From: Candidatus Manganitrophaceae bacterium | GTDB taxonomy: Bacteria > Nitrospirota > Nitrospiria > SBBL01 > Manganitrophaceae | DNA: 5,039 bases | Reading direction: 5' to 3' | Assembly (NCBI GenBank): GCA_004297235.1 | Contig: SCUR01000381.1 | Span: 1-5,039, forward strand | Part shown: piece after piece, positions 1-5,039 of the stretch | Layout: each line of letters opens with the position of its first letter | Numbering within the stretch: the first letter of the stretch is position 1 | Made by a program: the position numbers and the translations under genes | The notes under the pieces: generated by a model | Seen by the model: only the letters and a program-made list of their open reading frames with translations | Told to the model about the DNA's origin: nothing | Databases searched by the model: none

Positions 1-519
1 TTCCGATCTGAAGGAAACGGCTCTCGCGTCAGTGTCCTTCGGGAAGCGGGGGCCAACCGGGCCGACGTCCTGGTCGCGGTCACCGGGACCGATGAGGATA
101 ACCTGGTGATCTGCCAAGTGGCGAAGGCCGTTTTTAAATGTCCGCGCACCATCGCCCGGGTCAACGACCCCCGGAACGAATCGCTCTTCTCCACGTTGGG
201 AATCGACGCCACCGTCAGCTCCACCCGGCTGATCGATTCATTGATCGAGGAGCAGGTGAAGGCCGAGGACATGGTGATCCCGCTGGTGACCCTCCGTGCC
301 GGAAACATTGAAATTATCGAGGTCGATCTCTCCCGCTCCTCCCCTCTGATGGGAAAGCGGGTTCGGGAGATCAGCCTTCCGGAAGGAGCGATCTTTATCT
401 CGATCATCCGGGGCGACGAAGTCGTCATCCCGAAGGGAGATACGGAGCTGATCCCCGGAGATAAAGTGGTGGCGCTGGTCAAAAAAGAGAAGGAGCAGGC
501 GCTCCGAGAGATGCTCTAA
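1..519 (+). CDS. trkA: TrkA-family potassium uptake regulatory protein, C-terminal part (5' truncated by window edge)
   Basis: This is the cytosolic RCK/KTN regulatory subunit of a Trk/Ktr-type K+ uptake system. Such subunits bind NAD(H) or other nucleotides and gate a membrane TrkH/KtrB channel. The reading frame is open from base 1, giving 172 visible residues, so the GTG at 106 is internal and not the start. Residues 5-8 (GNGS) and 22-36 (DVLVAVTGTDEDNLV) are the second half of a Rossmann TrkA-N domain; the GxGxxG nucleotide loop would lie upstream of the window. From about residue 95 to 168 a TrkA-C (RCK_C) domain follows, with the typical SPLMGKRVREISLPEG and IPGDKVVALV segments. No partner trkH is visible, but it could lie upstream. 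Family membership is secure. Whether it is a single RCK unit or the second half of a duplicated TrkA, and the exact symbol (trkA or ktrA), cannot be settled from this fragment. Confidence 0.9.
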   Translation, partial: FRSEGNGSRVSVLREAGANRADVLVAVTGTDEDNLVICQVAKAVFKCPRTIARVNDPRNESLFSTLGIDATVSSTRLIDSLIEEQVKAEDMVIPLVTLRAGNIEIIEVDLSRSSPLMGKRVREISLPEGAIFISIIRGDEVVIPKGDTELIPGDKVVALVKKEKEQALREML

Positions 520-540
520 GGCCGCCCCCGTCTCCTCCCC

Positions 541-572
541 TGCTGGGACCCGATCCCGCATTCTTCGCTTTT
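541..572 (+). terminator. Weak candidate terminator after the trkA-like gene
   Basis: Bases 541-560 can fold into a short hairpin: TGC/GCA at the base, one bulged T at 544, then GGGA/TCCC around a CCCGA loop. A T-rich but interrupted stretch (TTCTTCGCTTTT, 561-572) follows. It lies 21 nt after the trkA stop and before the rpiB promoter candidate, which is a sensible place for a terminator. The stem is short and the T-tract is broken by C and G, so it may be weak or not functional. Confidence 0.3.
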
Positions 573-589
573 CGCTTCCCCGATTCCCC

Positions 590-619
590 TTGACAGAGGG
601 AGGAGGGATTCGCTACCAT
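590..619 (+). promoter_or_regulatory. Candidate sigma70-type promoter for rpiB
   Basis: A perfect TTGACA -35 box lies at 590-595. With an 18-nt spacer it is followed by TACCAT at 614-619, which matches the TATAAT consensus at 4 of 6 positions. Transcription would start near 626, leaving a leader of roughly 18 nt before the rpiB ATG. The position in the intergenic gap and the exact -35 match support it; the -10 box is only moderate. It probably drives rpiB and possibly glyA-nrdR. The sequence alone does not prove activity. Confidence 0.5.
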
Positions 620-643
620 CCCATGACTTAATAGGGCTTCAGA

Positions 644-1117
644 ATGAAGATCGCAATCGCCTCAGATCATGCCGGTTTCGGGCTCAAAAACCGCATTCTC
701 CGCTTTCTGGCCGAGAAGAAAATGGAGCCCCTCGACCTGGGCGCCAACGGTCGCGATTCGGTCGACTACCCCGATTATGCCATCGAGGTGGCCGAATCGG
801 TCTCGAAGGGGAAGCTCGATCGAGGCATCCTCATCTGCGGAACCGGCATCGGCATGTCGATCGCGGCCAATAAGTTTCCCGGCGTTCGCGCCGCCCTCTG
901 CCATAACGCCCTGACGGCTGAAGCAAGCCGGCGCCACAACGATGCGAACATCCTCGTTTTGGGAGAACGGGTCCTCGACGAGGAGACGGCGGTTCAAATT
1001 GTCGGCATCTGGCTGGAAACCGAATTCGAAGCAGGACGACATCAACGGCGACTCGATAAGATTCGAGCCATCGAAGAAGCCCGCCCGATCGGACCCCGAT
1101 CATCGGGAGGATGCTGA
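644..1117 (+). CDS. rpiB: Ribose-5-phosphate isomerase B (RpiB/LacAB family)
   Basis: This cytosolic enzyme interconverts ribose-5-phosphate and ribulose-5-phosphate in the pentose phosphate pathway. The 157-residue product starts with the family hallmark MKIAIASDHAGFGLK (D8, H9). The active-site stretch GILICGTGIGMSIAANKF follows at 61-78; Cys65 corresponds to the catalytic cysteine of E. coli RpiB. The HND motif (His98-Asp100) and GRHQRR (131-136, with R132 and R136 as likely phosphate ligands) complete the site. The start is fixed by the canonical N-terminus; the upstream ATG at 623 meets a stop within two codons. The Shine-Dalgarno match is poor (AGGG at 633-636). The last dozen residues (ARPIGPRSSGGC) extend slightly past the usual family end, which is about 145-150 residues. 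LacAB-type sugar isomerases and allose-6-phosphate isomerases share the fold, but the context with glyA and nrdR favours RpiB. Confidence 0.95.
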   Translation: MKIAIASDHAGFGLKNRILRFLAEKKMEPLDLGANGRDSVDYPDYAIEVAESVSKGKLDRGILICGTGIGMSIAANKFPGVRAALCHNALTAEASRRHNDANILVLGERVLDEETAVQIVGIWLETEFEAGRHQRRLDKIRAIEEARPIGPRSSGGC

Positions 1118-1216
1118 CTTCCGAGATCACCGAAAGAAGCCGCTCGTTTCCCCCTTCTCCGGCGTGAGAGGAAATGTGCCATCGACAATCAGTAAAATGG
1201 GATAAAGGATTTCAAT
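1118..1216 (+). other. Gap between rpiB and glyA, no gene seen
   Basis: This 99-nt gap has no convincing coding frame and no recognisable riboswitch or T-box. A TAAAAT hexamer at 1193-1198 resembles a -10 box, but no credible -35 box stands 16-18 nt upstream, so an internal promoter for glyA is only a possibility. The gap has no strong hairpin followed by a T-run, so read-through from rpiB into glyA is plausible. Confidence 0.5.
1204..1209 (+). promoter_or_regulatory. Ribosome binding site of glyA
   Basis: AAAGGA lies 7 nt before the ATG at 1217, a good Shine-Dalgarno match at ideal spacing. It fixes the glyA start, and it is the clearest ribosome binding site in the window. Confidence 0.75.
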
Positions 1217-2461
1217 ATGAGTCACGAAAAAGACTTCAGTCTAAAGGCGGTCGATCCGGAGGTGGAGCAGGCGATCCTCCAGGAAGAGAAGCGGGAAGAG
1301 GAGAAGATCATCCTCATCGCCTCCGAGAATTATGTCAGTCGCGCGGTGTTGGAAGCGCAAGGATCGCTCCTCACCAACAAATATGCGGAGGGCTATCCCG
1401 GCCGTCGCTACTACGGCGGCTGCCAGTATGTCGACATCGTCGAATCGCTCGCGATCGAGCGGGCCAAGCAGCTCTTCGGCGCCGAGCATGTCAACGTTCA
1501 GCCCCACTCCGGCTCGCAGGCGAACATGGCGGTCTATTTTTCGGTCCTCAAGCCGGGCGATACCATTCTGGGGATGAACCTGGCGCACGGCGGACACCTC
1601 ACCCATGGAAGCCCGGTCAACTTCTCCGGCATGCTCTACAAAGTGGTTTCGTACGGGGTTCGGAAAGAGACCGGCCGGATCGACTACGATGAAGTCGCCG
1701 CGACCGCCGAGCGGGAGCGGCCGAAGATGATTGTCGTCGGCGCCTCGGCCTACTCTCGAATTTTGGACTTTCCGAAATTCAAGGAGATCGCCGACCGCAT
1801 CGGGGCCTATCTCATGGTCGATATGGCCCACATCGCCGGCTTGGTGGCGGCCAAGGCGCATCCGACGCCGATGCCTTACGCCGATTTTGTCACGACAACG
1901 ACCCATAAGACCCTGCGCGGTCCGCGCGGGGGGATGATCCTCTGCTTGCAAAAACATGCCAAGATCATCGATAAGACGATCTTCCCCGGCATTCAGGGAG
2001 GCCCGCTGATGCATGTGATCGCGGCGAAGGCGGTCGCCCTGAAAGAGGCGCTCAGCCCGGAATTCGTCGTCTATCAAAAGCAGATCGTCGCCAACGCGGC
2101 CGCCCTGGCGAACGGGTTGATCTCCCGAGGCCACGCGATCATCTCGGGAGGGACCGACAACCATCTCATGCTCGTCGATTTAACCAAACAGGGGGTGACC
2201 GGGAAAGAGGCCGAAGATGCGCTTGAAGCGGCCGGGATCACGGTGAACAAAAATGCGATCCCCTTCGATGAGCGCCCCCCGGCCCAGACCAGCGGCATTC
2301 GATTGGGAACGCCGAACGTCACCAACCGCGGGATGAAAGAGAAAGAGATGGATGAAATCGCCTCGTTCATCGATACCGTCCTCCGCCATCGAAAGGACGA
2401 GCGGGTCCTCGAAGAGGTCCGGCAAAAAGTTCAAGCGCTCTGCAAGCGATTTCCACACTAA
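1217..2461 (+). CDS. glyA: Serine hydroxymethyltransferase (glycine hydroxymethyltransferase)
   Basis: This cytosolic PLP enzyme converts serine and tetrahydrofolate to glycine and 5,10-methylene-tetrahydrofolate, the main entry of one-carbon units for purine, thymidylate and methionine synthesis. The product has 414 residues, the normal bacterial length. Visible hallmarks are IASENYVS (34-41), the NKYAEGYPGRRYYGG substrate-site stretch (54-68), NVQPHSGSQAN (93-103), VDMAHIAGL (201-209, with Asp202 contacting the PLP ring and His205 stacking on it), and TTTTHKTLRGPRGG (226-239), where Lys231 is the Schiff-base lysine. SGIRLGTPNVTNRG (359-372) holds Arg362, the likely substrate carboxylate ligand. 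A good Shine-Dalgarno precedes the ATG. It sits between rpiB and nrdR on the same strand, 99 nt and 16 nt away, consistent with one nucleotide-supply transcript. The protein looks intact with all key residues present. Confidence 0.98.
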   Translation: MSHEKDFSLKAVDPEVEQAILQEEKREEEKIILIASENYVSRAVLEAQGSLLTNKYAEGYPGRRYYGGCQYVDIVESLAIERAKQLFGAEHVNVQPHSGSQANMAVYFSVLKPGDTILGMNLAHGGHLTHGSPVNFSGMLYKVVSYGVRKETGRIDYDEVAATAERERPKMIVVGASAYSRILDFPKFKEIADRIGAYLMVDMAHIAGLVAAKAHPTPMPYADFVTTTTHKTLRGPRGGMILCLQKHAKIIDKTIFPGIQGGPLMHVIAAKAVALKEALSPEFVVYQKQIVANAAALANGLISRGHAIISGGTDNHLMLVDLTKQGVTGKEAEDALEAAGITVNKNAIPFDERPPAQTSGIRLGTPNVTNRGMKEKEMDEIASFIDTVLRHRKDERVLEEVRQKVQALCKRFPH

Positions 2462-2477
2462 AGGCCCGATTTAAAAC

Positions 2478-2975
2478 ATGCACTGTCCGTTTTGCAGCCA
2501 TCTGGAAGATAAAGTGGTCGACTCCCGCCTCAGCAAGGAAGGGGAGGTCATCCGCCGCCGGCGGGAGTGCCTCCACTGCCAGCGGCGTTTCACGACCTAC
2601 GAGCGGGTGGAAGAGATCTTTCCGATGGTGATCAAGAAAGACGGCCGGCGCGAGCCGTTCGATCGCCATAAAATTTTCGCCGGATTGAAAAAAGCGTGCG
2701 AGAAACGGCCGGTCAGCGTCGATCTGCTCGAAGCGGTCGTCACCCGGATCGAGAAAAAGATTCAAGAGATGGGTGAGACTGAAGTCGAAAGCCGGGTCGT
2801 CGGCGAAGAGGTGATGCGGCAGCTGCACGGCATCGATCAGGTCGCCTATGTCCGCTTTGCCTCCGTCTACCGGGAATTCAAGGATGTCAATCAATTCATG
2901 TCGGAGCTGAAGACCCTCCTGGGCGAACAGGGACAAGAAAAAACCAGCAACGGAGAGATCAAAAACAAAAAGTAG
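2478..2975 (+). CDS. nrdR: Transcriptional repressor NrdR of ribonucleotide reductase genes
   Basis: NrdR is a cytosolic DNA-binding repressor that senses ATP/dATP through an ATP-cone and binds paired NrdR boxes upstream of ribonucleotide reductase genes. The 165-residue product starts MHCPFCSHLEDKVVDSR, with a zinc ribbon formed by C3, C6, C31 and C34 and the basic RRRRECLHCQRRFTTYER stretch (27-44). The ATP-cone spans about residues 49-139, opening with VIKKDGRREPFDRHKI and closing with AYVRFASVYREFKDVNQF. The Lys-rich tail EKTSNGEIKNKK (154-165) makes it somewhat longer than the common 150 or so residues. The start is 16 nt after the glyA stop. The only nearby purine-rich site, AAGG at 2461-2464, overlaps the last base of that stop and is distant (13 nt), so coupling to glyA translation is likely. 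No ribonucleotide reductase gene or NrdR box pair was found here, so its targets lie elsewhere. Confidence 0.97.
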   Translation: MHCPFCSHLEDKVVDSRLSKEGEVIRRRRECLHCQRRFTTYERVEEIFPMVIKKDGRREPFDRHKIFAGLKKACEKRPVSVDLLEAVVTRIEKKIQEMGETEVESRVVGEEVMRQLHGIDQVAYVRFASVYREFKDVNQFMSELKTLLGEQGQEKTSNGEIKNKK

Positions 2976-2994
2976 CGTTGCTTTATCGACGATG

Positions 2995-3036
2995 AAAACG
3001 AAAAGGGATGGAGCGCGCTCCATCCCTTTTCGTTTT
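2995..3036. terminator. Bidirectional intrinsic terminator between nrdR and hppA
   Basis: This is a perfect 42-bp inverted repeat centred between 3015 and 3016. Each 21-nt arm reads, outside to inside, AAAACG, AAAAGGGATG, GAGCG, and every base pairs. The GC-rich core (GGGATGGAGC) is bounded by an A-run on the left and TTTTT at 3033-3037 on the right, so RNA from either strand forms a stem ending in a U-tract. It lies exactly 19 nt from the nrdR stop and 19 nt from the hppA stop, as expected for a terminator shared by two converging genes. Confidence 0.92.
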
Positions 3037-3055
3037 TCCTTCTCAATTCCGCCTA

Positions 3056-5039
3056 TTAGGCGAACAGCAAAACGCCGATCAGAACGGCGACGAGATTGAT
3101 CACTTTGATCATTGGGTTGATCCCCGGTCCGGCGGTATCTTTGTAGGGATCTCCGACCGTGTCGCCGGTGACCGCCGCCTGGTGGGCCGGGCTCTTCTTT
3201 CCGCCGTAATGGCCCTCTTCGATATATTTCTTTGCATTGTCCCACGCCGCCCCGCCCGAGGTCATCGAGATCGCGACGAAGAGGCCGGTGACGATGCTCC
3301 CGACCAACACCCCGCCGAGCGCCTTCGGGCCGAGGATCACCCCGACGATGAGCGGGGCCAAGACCGGAATCAGCGACGGCACCATCATCTTCTGCAGCGC
3401 GGCGATCGTCACGATATCGACACAGCGGCCGTAATCGGGCTTGCCGGTTCCCTCCATGATCCCCTTGATCTCCTTGAACTGCCGCCGGACCTCTTCCACG
3501 ATCGAACCGGCCGCCTCTCCGACCGCCTTCATCAAATAGGCGCCGAAGAGGAAGGGAAGCATGCCGCCGATGAAGAGGCCGACCAGAACCAGCGGATCGG
3601 AGAGATCAAAGACCATCGCCGTCCCCCCCTTGGAAACCGAGCGGGTATATTCGGAAAAGAGAACGATCGCGGCCAAACCGGCGGAGCCGATGGCATAGCC
3701 CTTCGTCACCGCCTTGGTGGTGTTGCCGACCGCGTCGAGCGGATCGGTGACGTCCCGAACCTCTTTCCCCATGTTCGCCATCTCGGCGATTCCCCCGGCA
3801 TTGTCTGTGATCGGGCCGAAGGAGTCGATCGCCACGACGATCCCCGCCATCGTCAACATCGCCTCCGCCGCGATCGCCACCCCGAAGAGCCCCGCGAGAT
3901 AGTAGCTGCCGAGAATCGCCGCCGCGATCACCAGCACCGGCAGCGCCGTCGATTGGAGAGAGACCGCGAGCCCGGCGATAATATTGGTGCCGTGGCCGGT
4001 GACGGAGGCCTTTGCAATCTCCTGGACCGGACTGAATTTCTTGGCGGTGTAGTAATCGGTGATCACCACCAGGGCGAGGGTGACGGCCAACCCGATCAGC
4101 GCTGTGAGATAATAGTTGATCACCGGGATGCCGCCGACCCCCTGCATGAGCCAATTCGTCACCGGGTAGAAAGCAATCGCGGAGAGGATGCCGGTCGCGG
4201 CAAATCCTTTGTAAAGGGCCGGCATGATGCCGCCGCCCGGCCCGAGCTTGACGAACCAGCTCCCGACGATCGTCATCAAAATGGCCACCCCGCCGAGGAT
4301 CAGCGGAAAGAGGAGGGCATTCTTCGCATCGGGATAAAGAAGATGGGCCAGCGCCATTGTCGCCACCGTCGTCACGGCGTAGGTCTCGAAAAGATCGGCC
4401 GCCATCCCGGCGCAGTCGCCGACATTGTCGCCGACGTTGTCGGCGATCACCGCCGGGTTGCGCGGATCGTCTTCCGGGATTCCCGCTTCGACCTTTCCGA
4501 CCAGATCGGCCCCGACGTCGGCCGCTTTCGTGTAGATTCCCCCGCCGACCCGGGCGAAGAGCGAGATCAAGCTTCCTCCCAACCCGAGCGAGAGAAGGGC
4601 CGGAATCGTCTTCGCCTCCCCGGCGATCGCCGAGGCCGCGGCATAAAATCCGGTGACCGCCAGAAGACCCAAACTGATCAGAAGCAGGCCGGTCACCGCC
4701 CCGCCGCGAAAGGCGACCTGCAGCGCGGCGTTCATCCCCTGATGGGCCGCCTGGGCGGTCCGCGCATTGGCGCGGACGGCGACCATCATGCCGACATAAC
4801 CGGAGATTCCGGAGGCGATTCCGCCGACCAGGAAGCCGGCGGCGGTCAGCAGGCCGAAATGCTCCGACCAAAACCCGGAGACCCAAAGGAGAGCAAAAAG
4901 CACCGCCGCCACCACCGAGATCGTTTTAAATTGCCGGATCATGTAGGCTTGCGCCCCTTCATGAATCGCCGCCTGGATCTTTCTCATCTCAGGGGTTCCC
5001 GGATCGAGTTTCATCACCCAGAATGAGAGATAAAGGGCG
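3056..5039 (-). CDS. hppA: Membrane-bound proton-translocating pyrophosphatase, K+-independent type (N-terminus beyond window edge)
   Basis: This integral membrane enzyme hydrolyses pyrophosphate and pumps H+ across the membrane. The frame is open to the right edge: codons before the GTG at 5017 read ALYLSFW and run into VMKLDPGTPEM, the conserved end of the first membrane helix, so that GTG is not the real start. About 660 residues are visible and roughly 20-30 are missing against the usual 670-710. Numbering from 5017, hallmarks are GTPEMRKIQAAIHEGAQAY (7-25), the pyrophosphate/Mg site KAADVGADLVGKVE (164-177) and DDPRNPAVIADNVGDNVGD (183-201), ITDYYT (319-324), TGHGTNIIAGLAVSLQST (340-357), DSFGPITDNAGGIAEM (398-413), and near the C-terminus TGDTVGDPYKDTAGPGINP (617-635). 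GNTTKAVTKGYAIGSA (431-446) has Lys435 where K+-dependent enzymes have Ala. Many hydrophobic helices fill the intervals. It converges on nrdR; its promoter is outside the window. Confidence 0.97.
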   Translation of the reverse strand, partial: ALYLSFWVMKLDPGTPEMRKIQAAIHEGAQAYMIRQFKTISVVAAVLFALLWVSGFWSEHFGLLTAAGFLVGGIASGISGYVGMMVAVRANARTAQAAHQGMNAALQVAFRGGAVTGLLLISLGLLAVTGFYAAASAIAGEAKTIPALLSLGLGGSLISLFARVGGGIYTKAADVGADLVGKVEAGIPEDDPRNPAVIADNVGDNVGDCAGMAADLFETYAVTTVATMALAHLLYPDAKNALLFPLILGGVAILMTIVGSWFVKLGPGGGIMPALYKGFAATGILSAIAFYPVTNWLMQGVGGIPVINYYLTALIGLAVTLALVVITDYYTAKKFSPVQEIAKASVTGHGTNIIAGLAVSLQSTALPVLVIAAAILGSYYLAGLFGVAIAAEAMLTMAGIVVAIDSFGPITDNAGGIAEMANMGKEVRDVTDPLDAVGNTTKAVTKGYAIGSAGLAAIVLFSEYTRSVSKGGTAMVFDLSDPLVLVGLFIGGMLPFLFGAYLMKAVGEAAGSIVEEVRRQFKEIKGIMEGTGKPDYGRCVDIVTIAALQKMMVPSLIPVLAPLIVGVILGPKALGGVLVGSIVTGLFVAISMTSGGAAWDNAKKYIEEGHYGGKKSPAHQAAVTGDTVGDPYKDTAGPGINPMIKVINLVAVLIGVLLFA

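Noticed and set aside
601..606. AGGAGG as the rpiB ribosome binding site
   Set aside because: It is a strong anti-16S match but lies 37 nt before the ATG, lies within the candidate promoter spacer, and no start codon follows it at proper distance.
1095..1107. Small perfect hairpin CCCGAT-C-ATCGGG as an rpiB terminator
   Set aside because: It lies inside the coding sequence before the stop and is not followed by a T-run.
1193..1198. TAAAAT as a -10 box of an internal glyA promoter
   Set aside because: The hexamer matches 5 of 6 consensus positions, but 16-18 nt upstream there is no plausible -35 box and no TG extension. Transcription would start in the glyA Shine-Dalgarno itself.
1241..2164. 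A 307-codon open frame antisense to glyA
   Set aside because: It lies fully within glyA on the other strand, has a biased Arg/Asp/His-rich composition and no family resemblance. It is a codon-bias shadow.
2367..3245. A 292-codon minus-strand frame spanning the glyA end, nrdR and the terminator
   Set aside because: It overlaps three better-supported features, including the 3' end of hppA on the same strand in another frame, and reads through the terminator palindrome. No domain is recognisable.
3008..5026. A 672-codon open frame on the plus strand, antisense to nearly all of hppA
   Set aside because: Its product is dominated by Arg, Asp, His and Gly with no recognisable domain, and it begins inside the terminator palindrome. 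The opposite strand encodes a well-conserved membrane pyrophosphatase; the long antisense frame follows from the G/C-rich third codon positions of hppA.

Overview
The window holds four forward genes and one reverse gene, all of recognisable housekeeping or ion-transport families. It is moderately GC-rich (about 60% by eye), with tight gene packing and a strong G/C bias at third codon positions. It looks like an ordinary chromosomal segment from a Gram-negative-type bacterium. The gene order rpiB-glyA-nrdR and the style of the NrdR and HppA proteins recall Nitrospirota and deltaproteobacterial lineages. That placement is inference from memory and was not tested by a search. No transposase, integrase, tRNA, rRNA, CRISPR array or phage-like gene is visible.

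Layout: (1) Positions 1-519 carry the 3' part of a TrkA/Ktr-type potassium-uptake regulator, cut by the left edge. (2) Positions 520-643 are an intergenic stretch with a weak terminator-like hairpin and a good sigma70-type promoter candidate (TTGACA, 18 nt, TACCAT) facing the next gene. (3) Positions 644-2975 hold three co-directional genes: rpiB (ribose-5-phosphate isomerase B), glyA (serine hydroxymethyltransferase) and nrdR (repressor of ribonucleotide reductase genes). (4) Positions 2995-3036 form a perfect 42-bp palindrome flanked by A and T runs. It lies exactly 19 nt from both the nrdR stop and the stop of the converging gene, and reads as a shared bidirectional terminator. (5) Positions 3056-5039 on the minus strand carry almost all of hppA, a membrane-bound proton-pumping pyrophosphatase whose N-terminus lies beyond the right edge.

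The central three genes have a common metabolic theme. RpiB supplies ribose-5-phosphate for nucleotide synthesis, GlyA supplies glycine and one-carbon units for purines and thymidylate, and NrdR adjusts dNTP supply by repressing ribonucleotide reductase. The outer genes concern ion and energy balance: K+ uptake control and pyrophosphate-driven H+ pumping. HppA carries the lysine signature of the K+-independent subfamily. I found no convincing evidence of an undescribed system. The terminator palindrome and the HppA subfamily call are the points most worth a second look.
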